6,537 nucleotides of DNA from Singulisphaera sp. GP187 (GTDB lineage Bacteria > Pseudomonadota > Gammaproteobacteria > Burkholderiales > Burkholderiaceae_C), in contig CALPYQ020000098.1 of the NCBI GenBank assembly GCA_943327965.2, forward strand, positions 1 through 6,537, in the 5' to 3' direction. The first letter of the stretch is position 1; each line of letters begins with the position of its first letter. Made by a program: the position numbers and the translations under genes. The notes under the pieces were generated by a model. It had not been told where the DNA came from. It worked only from the letters and a program-made list of their open reading frames with translations, and searched no databases. Shown here piece after piece: positions 1 through 6,356 of the stretch.

Positions 1-824
1 AAAACTGTGGCGGTTTGTTCAAAGAACAGCGGTAAGTAATATTCAATACCGGCTGTGGCGACGCCATTGCCAATGTCTTTGTAAATGCGACTTTTGGTGG
101 GGTCGCCATCTAACAATTCACGCCAGCGGCTCCGAAATTTGGCACGCGCTGCTTCGTCCATGGGAAATTCGCGGCCAGGCAGCAAGCGCACTTCGGGAAC
201 GGGATACAAACTGCGTTGTGAGTCCGGATCGAAAGTGCGAATGGAATCAATTTCGTTGTCAAACAAATCGACGCGGTAGGGCACTTGCGAGCCCATGGGG
301 AACAGGTCAATCAAGCCGCCACGAACAGCATATTCACCGGGGCTGACCACTTGGCTAACATGGTTGTAGCCCGCTAAAGTAAGTTGCGCTTTGAGTTTGG
401 CTTCGTCCAGCTTTTGTTTGGATTTAAAGTGAAACGTGTAACCTGCCAAAAATCCTGGCGGTGCCAGTCTGTACAAAGCGGTGGTGGCCGGAATGAACAC
501 CAGGTCGGCACCCTCGGCTTTGTCGCGTTGGTTGATGCGCCACAAGGTTGCCAAGCGTTCACTGATCAGGTCTTGGTGGGGTGAGAAGGTGTCGTAGGGT
601 AGCGTTTCCCAGTCGGGGAAAATGGCGCATCGCAGGCTAGGGGCAAAGAAAGCAACCTCGTCCATTAGCCTTTGTGAGTCGGCCGCATCAGAAGTCACCA
701 CGGCCGTTAAGCGGCCTTGTGCTTTCTCTCTTTCAGCCAATTGGGCCAATAGCACAGCGTCTGCCGATCCCATGGGACGGGGCAGAGAGAAGCGTTTTCC
801 AAGGCTAAGCGCGGGTAATTGCAT
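1..824 (-). CDS. mfd: Transcription-repair coupling factor Mfd, N-terminal part (3' end beyond left edge)
   Basis: Mfd is the cytoplasmic DNA translocase that removes RNA polymerase stalled at lesions and recruits UvrA for nucleotide excision repair. The minus strand stays open from ATG 824-822 to the left edge, giving 274 codons. These cover the UvrB-like N-terminal module that binds UvrA. Diagnostic stretches are FPDWETLPYDTFSPHQD (residues 69-85), GEYAVRGGLIDLFPMGS (163-179), the VDLFDNEIDS region (185-194) and AGIEYYLPLFFE (258-269); all match E. coli Mfd from memory in the same order. About 880 residues remain off the edge if the length is typical (E. coli about 1,150 aa): the RNA polymerase-interaction domain, the helicase motifs and the C-terminal domain. 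The start is supported by GGAG at 831-828, although its 3-nt spacing is short. Identity is very sure; the exact start is slightly less so. Confidence 0.96.
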   Translation of the reverse strand, partial: MQLPALSLGKRFSLPRPMGSADAVLLAQLAEREKAQGRLTAVVTSDAADSQRLMDEVAFFAPSLRCAIFPDWETLPYDTFSPHQDLISERLATLWRINQRDKAEGADLVFIPATTALYRLAPPGFLAGYTFHFKSKQKLDEAKLKAQLTLAGYNHVSQVVSPGEYAVRGGLIDLFPMGSQVPYRVDLFDNEIDSIRTFDPDSQRSLYPVPEVRLLPGREFPMDEAARAKFRSRWRELLDGDPTKSRIYKDIGNGVATAGIEYYLPLFFEQTATV

Positions 825-872
825 GAACTCCGATAGTATAGTTGGCGTATTGGCAATCAAAATTGATGCACT
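825..872. promoter_or_regulatory. Divergent mfd / ispD intergenic region with overlapping -10-like hexamers
   Basis: The 48-bp gap must hold the 5' signals of both divergent genes unless promoters lie inside the coding regions. On the minus strand TATACT (840-835) resembles a -10 box, but it would start the mfd transcript only about 4 nt before the ATG. On the plus strand TATAGT (837-842) is 5/6 to the -10 consensus and would give ispD a leader of roughly 25 nt. The two overlap by 4 bp. Neither has a convincing -35 at 16-18 bp. TTGGC occurs twice in direct orientation (842-846 and 850-854). This is weak consensus matching only. Confidence 0.3.
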
Positions 873-1640
873 GTGAACTCACCTGATCCACTAAGCCTTT
901 CTAGCGCTCAGCCTATGGCACCTGCTGCCCGATGTTTTGCATTGGTGCCGTGCGCTGGCACGGGTTCACGTGCCGGTACTTCCAAGCCTAAGCAGTATGA
1001 AATGATTGCAGGCCAAAGCATGGTCATGCACACCTTGATGGCTTTGGGCTCTGTTAAACGTTTGAATCAAGTGGTGGTTGTGGTTTCGCCCGACGATTCG
1101 CATGCTTGGCCCCAAGCACCCGAGTGGCCAGATCATTTTCAGCGTGTGGCTTGCGGCGGATCGACGCGTGCTGAATCTGTTTTCAATGGCTTGTCCCAAC
1201 TTCTCCAAGATGGCCAGAAAAACCCGGAAGGCTTGCAATCAGACGATTGGATTTTGGTGCACGATGCGGCCCGATGTCTCGTAAGCCCATTGGAAATCAA
1301 TCGCTTGATGGACGCCTGTTTGGACGATGAAGTTGGCGGCCTGTTGGCCTTGCCTTTGCCTGATACTTTGAAGGCAGCAGTCAATGGCCGTGTGAGTCAG
1401 ACTTTGCCAAGACAAGACAAATGGTTAGCGCAGACGCCCCAAATGTTCAGGGCAGGCCAACTTCATGCGGCGCTTCAAGCCAAGGCCGCTGAAAACTTTG
1501 AAGGCATTACAGACGAAGCCAGTGCCATGGAGCTGGCTGGTTTTTCACCCAAATTGGTGGTGGGCAGTCCGCATAATTTCAAGGTGACCTATCCACCCGA
1601 TTTCGCATTGGCGGAAGATTTGCTGAGGAGCAGAAAATGA
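873..1640 (+). CDS. ispD: 2-C-methyl-D-erythritol 4-phosphate cytidylyltransferase IspD
   Basis: IspD transfers CMP from CTP to 2-C-methyl-D-erythritol 4-phosphate, the third step of the cytoplasmic MEP isoprenoid pathway. The 255-aa product has the nucleotide-binding loop PCAGTGSRAGTSKPKQY (26-42), with R33 and K40 at the positions of E. coli R20 and K27. HDAAR (130-134) gives D131 and R134 (E. coli D106, R109), PDT gives T165 (T140), R180 aligns with R157 and NFKVT gives K237 (K213). ITDEASAMELAG (212-223) is a family signature. The active site is therefore complete. The start is uncertain: GTG 873 has an in-frame stop just upstream (864-866) and no clear Shine-Dalgarno, and ATG 915 (codon 15), just before the conserved core, is also poorly supported. 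The protein is about 19 aa longer than E. coli's, part of it at the N-terminus. The stop overlaps the ispF start by 4 bp, so the two are probably co-transcribed. Confidence 0.95.
   Translation: MNSPDPLSLSSAQPMAPAARCFALVPCAGTGSRAGTSKPKQYEMIAGQSMVMHTLMALGSVKRLNQVVVVVSPDDSHAWPQAPEWPDHFQRVACGGSTRAESVFNGLSQLLQDGQKNPEGLQSDDWILVHDAARCLVSPLEINRLMDACLDDEVGGLLALPLPDTLKAAVNGRVSQTLPRQDKWLAQTPQMFRAGQLHAALQAKAAENFEGITDEASAMELAGFSPKLVVGSPHNFKVTYPPDFALAEDLLRSRK
1625..1630 (+). promoter_or_regulatory. Shine-Dalgarno site of ispF inside the end of ispD
   Basis: GAGGAG lies 6 nt before the ATG at 1637, within the last codons of ispD. It is among the best ribosome-binding sites in the window and fixes the ispF start, so ispF can be initiated independently as well as by coupling through the ATGA overlap. 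Confidence 0.8.
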
Positions 1641-2116
1641 ACATCCGAGTAGGCGAGGGTTGGGACACACATGCCTTGGTTGAGGGGCGTCCCCTCATGT
1701 TGGGTGGTGTTCATGTGCCTTACGACAAAGGCTTGTTGGGGCACTCTGATGCGGATGTGTTGTTGCATGCCATTACAGATGCTTTGCTTGGCGCTGCAGG
1801 CTTGGGCGACATCGGCCAGCATTTTCCAGACACCGATGCCACTTACAAAGGCGCAGACTCTGCCAAACTTTTGAAAATTGCGTACGACCACGTTAAACAA
1901 TTGGGTTGGCAGTTGGGCAACGTCGATTGCACCATCGTCGCACAAGCGCCCAAGTTGTCGCCGCATCGCTCAGACATCAGATCTTCCATTGCCAAAGCCT
2001 TGGGCGTCCAAGAGTCGCAGGTCAATGTGAAAGCCAAAACTGCCGAAAAAATGGGGCCAGTGGGCGAGGGCCTCAGCATGGAAGCCCGGGCTGTGGTTTT
2101 AATTCACAAGCCATAA
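1637..2116 (+). CDS. ispF: 2-C-methyl-D-erythritol 2,4-cyclodiphosphate synthase IspF
   Basis: IspF cyclises 4-diphosphocytidyl-methylerythritol 2-phosphate with loss of CMP, the fifth MEP-pathway step, normally as a homotrimer with active sites at the subunit interfaces. The 159-aa product is the usual length. The Zn ligands of the family are present: D10 and H12 in GWDTH and H44 in GHSDADVLLHA (35-45). The substrate loop GDIGQHFPDTDATYKGADS (57-75) contains D58, equivalent to E. coli D56. The CDP-binding segment KTAEKMGPVGEG (134-145) contains E137, equivalent to E135. The start is set by GAGGAG 6 nt upstream and the ATGA overlap with ispD. IspD and IspF act two steps apart, and their genes are adjacent or even fused in many bacteria, so this is a normal operon pair. 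It ends next to a hairpin whose T-tract faces the other way, so ispF termination may be leaky. Confidence 0.97.
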   Translation: MNIRVGEGWDTHALVEGRPLMLGGVHVPYDKGLLGHSDADVLLHAITDALLGAAGLGDIGQHFPDTDATYKGADSAKLLKIAYDHVKQLGWQLGNVDCTIVAQAPKLSPHRSDIRSSIAKALGVQESQVNVKAKTAEKMGPVGEGLSMEARAVVLIHKP

Positions 2117-2145
2117 AAAAAATGCCACCTGAAGCGGTGGCATTT
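2115..2145 (-). terminator. Rho-independent terminator of the 3-hydroxybutyrate dehydrogenase gene, possibly bidirectional
   Basis: A perfect 10-bp stem pairs 2120-2129 (AAATGCCACC) with 2136-2145 (GGTGGCATTT) around a 6-nt loop. Read on the minus strand, the hairpin runs into eight consecutive T (complement of 2115-2122), the classic intrinsic terminator for the gene ending at 2157. On the plus strand the stem is followed by only three T and then GC-rich sequence, so termination of ispF transcripts should be weaker. Confidence 0.85.
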
Positions 2146-2156
2146 GCTGGTGGTGC

Positions 2157-2927
2157 TTATTGCGCAGCCCAACCACCATCCATGTTCCAGGCCACACCCC
2201 GAATGTTGTTGCCTGCAGCAGAGCAGAAAAACACGGCCAATTCACCCAACTCCTCGGGGGTGGTGAACTGTTTAGAGGGTTCTTTTTCTCCCAACAACAA
2301 TTCAGTTGCGGCTTGGTTGCTCAAGCCCAGTGCCGCTGCTTTGGCGTCCACTTGTTTTTGAACCAAGGGCGTTAACACCCAGCCTGGGCAGATCGCATTG
2401 CATGTCACGCCAGAGGTGGCATTTTCTAGGGCCGTGACTTTGGTCAAGCCCACAATGCCGTGCTTGGCCGCCACATAAGCTGATTTTTCGGCAGAACCCA
2501 CCAAGCCATGAACCGATGCCACATTGATGATGCGGCCCCAATTGGCTTTTTGCATGGCGGGGAGGACAGCGCGCGAGGCATGAAAAGCGCTCGACAAGTT
2601 GATGGCGATGACCGCATCCCAACGCTCAACAGGAAAATTTTCGACGCGCGCTACGTGTTGAATGCCGGCGTTGTTGACCAAAATATCGACGCTGCCAAAT
2701 TTTTCTTCAGCAAACTTCACCATGGCTTCTATTTCTGCGGGCTTACTCATGTCAGCGCCGTGGTAGACCACTTGGGCACCCAAAGCAGCAATTTCGGCTT
2801 CAGGGCCAGCATGGTCGCCAAAGCCATTCAAAACAATGTTGGCGCCTTGTTTGGCCAAAGCTTTGGCGATGCCTAGGCCAATGCCACTGGTAGAGCCGGT
2901 AACGAGAGCGGTTTTGCCTTTCAGCAT
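2157..2927 (-). CDS. bdhA: D-3-hydroxybutyrate dehydrogenase (SDR family)
   Basis: This enzyme interconverts D-3-hydroxybutyrate and acetoacetate with NAD(H), in the cytoplasm. In betaproteobacteria it commonly serves breakdown of polyhydroxybutyrate; a polymer cycle in this organism is inferred. The 256-aa length is typical. The Rossmann glycine motif TGSTSGIG spans 10-17 and NNAG spans 85-88. The SDR catalytic tetrad is N110, S138, Y151 and K155. Substrate contacts known from the Pseudomonas enzyme recur at a constant offset of 4: Q90, H140, K148, W183 and Q192. This separates it from generic ketoacyl reductases of the same fold. The DGGW near the C-terminus (250-253) is also typical. The start ATG 2927-2925 has a GGAGA Shine-Dalgarno (2938-2934) 6 nt away. 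It is transcribed alone, convergent with ispF and divergent from the hydrolase, and ends at a strong terminator. Confidence 0.94.
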   Translation of the reverse strand: MLKGKTALVTGSTSGIGLGIAKALAKQGANIVLNGFGDHAGPEAEIAALGAQVVYHGADMSKPAEIEAMVKFAEEKFGSVDILVNNAGIQHVARVENFPVERWDAVIAINLSSAFHASRAVLPAMQKANWGRIINVASVHGLVGSAEKSAYVAAKHGIVGLTKVTALENATSGVTCNAICPGWVLTPLVQKQVDAKAAALGLSNQAATELLLGEKEPSKQFTTPEELGELAVFFCSAAGNNIRGVAWNMDGGWAAQ

Positions 2928-3054
2928 GCTGTTTCTCCAATTGAGATAGAAAAAACTAAATTATCACGCCTCACGGTCACATGATGCTGACGAAGCGCCG
3001 CTAAATTTAGAATAGAGTCACTTGGCCAAGCCCCTTAGGCTGCCTTGCAACAAC
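2928..3054. promoter_or_regulatory. Divergent bdhA / hydrolase-relA intergenic region
   Basis: This 127-bp gap should hold promoters for both sides. On the minus strand, GATAAT (2965-2960) is a 5/6 -10 match that would give bdhA a leader of about 25 nt including its Shine-Dalgarno at 2938-2934; no good -35 is seen. On the plus strand, TAGAAT (3008-3013) is a 5/6 -10 match with CTGACG (2987-2992, 4/6) as a possible -35 at a short 15-bp spacing. CTAAATT occurs at 2956-2962 and again at 3001-3007, the second inside the palindrome CTAAATTTAG (3001-3010); TCAC is repeated at 2964, 2971 and 2977. The operator role is speculative. Confidence 0.35.
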
Positions 3055-3966
3055 ATGTCCGAACCCGTTCTCGATTTTGTCCAATGCCCCGATGCGCAGG
3101 GCACACACCGCATGGCTTATTGGTCTTGGGGTAATCCTGCGGCTTCGCATGTGGTCTTTTGTGTGCATGGCTTAACCCGACAAGGGCGAGACTTTGATGT
3201 GTTGGCGCAAGCTTTGGTGGCATCGGCCCAGGCTGCCAACTTGCCAGACGTCAGGGTTATTTGCCCCGATGTGGTGGGCCGAGGTCAAAGTGACTGGCTA
3301 AAAGACCCCATGGGTTATCAGTTTGCACAATATGCTGCCGACTTGGGTTTACTCATCCAAGCCTTGAATGCGGCGCATGCCATCGAAAGACTTGACTGGA
3401 TTGGCACCAGCATGGGCGGTGTGGTGGGCATGTTGCTTGCCGCGCAAGCATTACCCGTTCCGGTTCATCATTTGGTATTAAATGACATTGGGCCTGTTGT
3501 GTCATGGCCCGCCATTTTGAAGATGCAGAACTATGTGGGACAGGTAGGACAATTTCAAACGGTGCAAGAAGCTGCCAATGCCTTGTGGCAAATTTCTAAT
3601 TCGTTTGGCCCCCATACATCCGAAGAATGGTTGGCATTGTCCAAACACATGGTGCGGACATTTGAGAATGATCGATTGTCTTTGCACTATGACCCTGCCA
3701 TCGGCATCCCAGTTAGAGCCGTTACCCAGGCGCAAGCTGAGGCAGGCGAGGCGGCGCTCTGGCAGGTTTACGATTTAATTCAATGCATAACACTGCTCAT
3801 TCATGGCGTAGAGTCTGAGCTCTTAGGTGCTGCTGCGGTTATTGAAATGACGCAACGCGGTCCACGCCCGCAAGTTGCCAGCATTGAAGGCGTCGGTCAC
3901 GCCCCCACTTTGGTTCACGAAAATCAAATTGACATCGTTCGGCAGTTTTTAGGTCTGCATCCATGA
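3055..3966 (+). CDS. Alpha/beta hydrolase, substrate unknown, upstream of and overlapping relA
   Basis: A 303-aa single-domain alpha/beta-hydrolase, probably cytoplasmic as no signal peptide is visible. The fold shows in order: HGLTRQGRDFD (38-48, oxyanion-hole region after strand 3), PDVVGRGQSDW (71-81), the nucleophile elbow GTSMGG (117-122) with S119, LNDIGP (142-147), a helical lid region around 150-215, and GVGHAP (279-284) with H282. The acid position after strand 7 reads HGVESELL (250-257), so E255 seems to stand where most relatives carry Asp. The substrate cannot be read from sequence; relatives are variously annotated as esterases, haloalkane-dehalogenase-like or MhpC-like enzymes. 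The frame stays open upstream to a TTG at 3022, but ATG 3055 begins a normal N-terminus. No good Shine-Dalgarno precedes it. Its stop overlaps the relA start (ATGA, 3963-3966), so translation of the two is probably coupled, which may link it to stress physiology or may only be shared expression. Confidence 0.88.
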   Translation: MSEPVLDFVQCPDAQGTHRMAYWSWGNPAASHVVFCVHGLTRQGRDFDVLAQALVASAQAANLPDVRVICPDVVGRGQSDWLKDPMGYQFAQYAADLGLLIQALNAAHAIERLDWIGTSMGGVVGMLLAAQALPVPVHHLVLNDIGPVVSWPAILKMQNYVGQVGQFQTVQEAANALWQISNSFGPHTSEEWLALSKHMVRTFENDRLSLHYDPAIGIPVRAVTQAQAEAGEAALWQVYDLIQCITLLIHGVESELLGAAAVIEMTQRGPRPQVASIEGVGHAPTLVHENQIDIVRQFLGLHP

Positions 3967-6155
3967 CTGGAAATTTGGACGATCTACTAACTCGCGCCAG
4001 GACGTTTGCTGAGCCTTTTTTGTCGGGTGAATATTTAGACACCGGAGAAAACATACTCGGGCATGCCGATGCCGTGGTCGCTATTTTGGACACCATGAAC
4101 AGTGGTGACGATGTCAAGGCGGCCAGCTATTTGGTCTATGCCTGTCCCCACTTAAGCCGGCCAAAAGAAGTCATTGCCAAAACATTTGGCAATGAGTTGG
4201 CGGCGCTGGCGGTTGAAACCACCAAGTTGGTAGAAGTTCAACGAATTTCGCGCACCGTAGTTTCATCGGCCCAGCTTCAAGATAACCCTCGGGCGCAAAC
4301 TGAAAATGTGCGCAAAATGTTATTGGCATTTAGCAAAGACTTGCGCGTCATCATGCTGCGCTTGGCATCGCGTTTGCAAACATTGCGCTATTTTGCAAGT
4401 GCCAAAAAAGAAGTACCCAGTGCATTGGCCAAAGAATCCTTGCAAGTGTTTGCGCCATTGGCCAATCGCTTGGGTATCTGGGAAATTAAATGGGAATTGG
4501 AAGACCTTTCGTTTCGTTTCTTAGAACCCGATACCTACAAAAAAATTGCCAAGCTGTTAGATGAAAAGCGTGCTGAGCGCGAGAGCAATATGCATCTTTT
4601 GCGCGAGAAGGTGCAGACTGAGTTGGCCGCACAAAATGTGCGTGCATCGGTACAAGGCCGTCCCAAACACATCTACAGCATTGTTAAAAAAATGCGTGGC
4701 AAATCACTCAACTTCTCGCAGGTTTTTGACATACGAGCCATGCGAGTCATTGTTGCCAATGTGGCCGATTGCTACGAGGCCCTTAGCTGGGTTCATTCAA
4801 ACTTTGTACCCATTACATCTGAGTTTGATGATTACATTGCCAAACCAAAAGCCAATGGCTACCAGTCTTTGCACACGGTTGTCCGCGATCAATTCGATCG
4901 GCCCATCGAAATTCAAATTCGCACGCAGGCGATGCACGATCATGCAGAGCATGGCGTCGCTGCACACTGGGCTTACAAAGAAGCCGGTACCAAGGGTTAT
5001 GTGGGTGTCAGTGCCAACAGCGATTACGACGCCAAAATTGCGGTCTTGAGACAGTTGTTGGCATGGGAGCGTGACATGTCTTCCGAGGCCATGGCTGCTT
5101 CTGATCCAAATGAGACCGAAAGGCTTGCTTCGCCCGAAGTGGATGGTGCTTCGTTGTTTGACGACCGCATCTACGTGCTGACGCCTAATGCCGCCATCGT
5201 TGAATTGCCTCAGGGCGCCACCCCCATCGATTTTGCCTATACCGTGCACACCAATTTGGGTCACAGATGCCGTGGTGCCAAAGCCGATGGCGTCATGATT
5301 CCGCTCAACACGCCTTTGCAAAATGGTCAGACGGTAGAAATTACCACCGTCAAGGAAGGCGGGCCTTCGCGCGATTGGTTGAACACCGAATTGGGTTTCT
5401 TGGCCAGTCACCGAGCCCGTTCCAAGGTGCGTGCTTGGTTCAATGCGCAAATCACACACGAAAGCATTGCAAAAGGTCGTGAAGCTGTTGAAAAGATTTT
5501 GCAGAGAGAAGGAAAGACCGCCATCAAGTTGGAAGATTTGGCTTCAAACTTAGGATTTAAATCCGCCGAAGCCTTGTTTGAAACCGTTGGCAAAGATGAA
5601 TTTTCTTTGCGAAACATTGAGGTTTTCTTAAGGCCTCCCGAACCTGTGATGCACCCCGACGATTTCGTGTTGCTCAAGAAATCGCGGGTGGTGCCGCCAA
5701 AGTCGCAGTCGGGCGTATTGGTGGTTGGCGTCGATTCATTGCTCACACAGCTGTCCAAATGCTGCCGACCAGCGCCGCCTGATTCAATTAGCGGCTTCGT
5801 CACCCGTGGCAAGGGGGTGAGCATTCATCGCGAAGACTGTCGTCAATTTAAGGGGCTTTTGGCCAAACATGGTGAGAGAGTCATTGAAGTCAGGTGGGGC
5901 GTGCAAAAGCCAGGTCAAACTTTGTTGTATCCCGTGGAGGTTTCTGTGCAGGCCACCGATCGGCAGGGGCTGCTGCGTGATATTTCAGAGGTCTTTGCCA
6001 AGGAGAAAATGAACGTGATTGGGGTTCAAACTCAATCGGTTAAGGGCGCAGCTTGGATGACCTTCACGGTGGAGGTGGCCGATGCATCTCTTTTGAAACG
6101 AGTCATGCAAACCGTGACAGCCGTGCCTGGGGTGGCCATGGTCAAGCGAAATTAA
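3963..6155 (+). CDS. relA: (p)ppGpp synthetase RelA, monofunctional, hydrolase domain degenerate
   Basis: RelA makes the alarmone (p)ppGpp from ATP and GTP/GDP when uncharged tRNA enters the ribosome. The 730 residues give the long RSH layout: pseudo-HD domain (about 30-145), synthetase (about 215-340), TGS (about 399-462, starting FDDRIYVLTP), helical linker, conserved-cysteine zinc-finger region with CC 600-601, H622 and C626, and C-terminal ACT/RRM (about 655-730). Synthetase residues D256 and E316 match E. coli D275 and E335. The EFDD motif (287-290), before YIAKPKANGYQSLHT, is the acidic EXDD form of RelA, not the RXKD of bifunctional SpoT/Rel. The HD hydrolase signature is lost: where active enzymes have HDxxED this has VYACPH (58-63), and the conserved Asn is T140. 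H34 may be a remnant of the first metal ligand. There is no Shine-Dalgarno; the start overlaps the hydrolase stop, suggesting coupling. A separate SpoT is expected elsewhere. Confidence 0.96.
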   Translation: MTGNLDDLLTRARTFAEPFLSGEYLDTGENILGHADAVVAILDTMNSGDDVKAASYLVYACPHLSRPKEVIAKTFGNELAALAVETTKLVEVQRISRTVVSSAQLQDNPRAQTENVRKMLLAFSKDLRVIMLRLASRLQTLRYFASAKKEVPSALAKESLQVFAPLANRLGIWEIKWELEDLSFRFLEPDTYKKIAKLLDEKRAERESNMHLLREKVQTELAAQNVRASVQGRPKHIYSIVKKMRGKSLNFSQVFDIRAMRVIVANVADCYEALSWVHSNFVPITSEFDDYIAKPKANGYQSLHTVVRDQFDRPIEIQIRTQAMHDHAEHGVAAHWAYKEAGTKGYVGVSANSDYDAKIAVLRQLLAWERDMSSEAMAASDPNETERLASPEVDGASLFDDRIYVLTPNAAIVELPQGATPIDFAYTVHTNLGHRCRGAKADGVMIPLNTPLQNGQTVEITTVKEGGPSRDWLNTELGFLASHRARSKVRAWFNAQITHESIAKGREAVEKILQREGKTAIKLEDLASNLGFKSAEALFETVGKDEFSLRNIEVFLRPPEPVMHPDDFVLLKKSRVVPPKSQSGVLVVGVDSLLTQLSKCCRPAPPDSISGFVTRGKGVSIHREDCRQFKGLLAKHGERVIEVRWGVQKPGQTLLYPVEVSVQATDRQGLLRDISEVFAKEKMNVIGVQTQSVKGAAWMTFTVEVADASLLKRVMQTVTAVPGVAMVKRN

Positions 6156-6189
6156 GGCAGTAGGACTGGAAAATTCGCCCTTTTTTTGA

Positions 6190-6204
6190 TGCTACAATGC
6201 GGGC
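6190..6204 (+). promoter_or_regulatory. Probable tRNA-Val promoter: extended -10 with GC-rich discriminator
   Basis: TGC (6190-6192) precedes TACAAT (6193-6198), an extended -10 (TGn) element with a 5/6 hexamer. It is followed by GCGGGC (6199-6204), a GC-rich discriminator of the kind found at stable-RNA promoters inhibited by ppGpp. Transcription would start near 6205, about 9 nt before the mature tRNA. No good -35 is visible at 16-18 bp; TGGAAA (6167-6172) is 20 bp away. Confidence 0.6.
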
Positions 6205-6213
6205 TGAATTTGT

Positions 6214-6290
6214 AGGCGCGTAGCTCAGCTGGTTAGAGCACCACCTTGACATGGTGGGGGTCGTTGGTTCGAGTCCAATCGCGCCTACCA
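6214..6290 (+). tRNA. tRNA-Val (anticodon GAC)
   Basis: A complete 77-nt cloverleaf. The acceptor stem AGGCGCG (6214-6220) pairs with CGCGCCT (6280-6286), followed by discriminator A and an encoded CCA (6288-6290). The D arm is GCTC (6223-6226) / GAGC (6236-6239). The anticodon stem CCACC (6241-6245) / GGTGG (6253-6257) closes loop TTGACAT, placing GAC at 6248-6250, which reads Val codons GUC and GUU. The variable region is GGGTC. The T arm is GTTGG (6263-6267) / CCAAT (6275-6279) with one G-U pair and loop TTCGAGT. It has its own promoter and terminator, so it is a monocistronic tRNA gene between relA and a convergent gene. I see no attachment-site duplication or integrase beside it. Confidence 0.98.
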
Positions 6291-6307
6291 ACATTCTTCA
6301 GAACACC

Positions 6308-6339
6308 AAGCACCCAGTGGCAACACTCGGTGCTTTTTT
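6308..6339 (+). terminator. Rho-independent terminator of the tRNA-Val transcript
   Basis: AAGCACC (6308-6314) pairs with GGTGCTT (6329-6335). After one C-C mismatch, AGTG (6316-6319) pairs with CACT (6324-6327) around a GCAA tetraloop of the stable GNRA class. Six T follow (6334-6339). It lies 18 nt after the tRNA 3' end. On the minus strand there is no T-tract after the hairpin, so it should not efficiently stop the convergent gene ending at 6357. Confidence 0.9.
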
Positions 6340-6356
6340 ATTGGTTTCCTATTTCT

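Noticed and set aside
110..876. Several short open frames on both strands across 85-876
   Set aside because: All overlap the continuous minus-strand mfd frame, whose protein is clearly conserved; they have no features of their own.
2976..2991. GTCA-N8-TGAC inverted repeat as an operator
   Set aside because: Only four bases per arm, so expected by chance; no independent support.
3022..3054. Extension of the hydrolase to an upstream TTG (3022)
   Set aside because: The extra 11 residues resemble no hydrolase N-terminus, no ribosome-binding site precedes the TTG, and it would sit right behind the candidate -10; ATG 3055 is preferred.
4797..5459. A 220-codon open frame on the minus strand inside relA
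   Set aside because: It lies wholly antisense to the strongly conserved relA synthetase and TGS regions, has no Shine-Dalgarno and resembles no family; it is a shadow of relA codon usage.
6174..6189. T7 tract (6181-6187) after relA as an intrinsic terminator
   Set aside because: No stable GC-rich hairpin precedes it; it is better explained as the spacer upstream of the tRNA -10.
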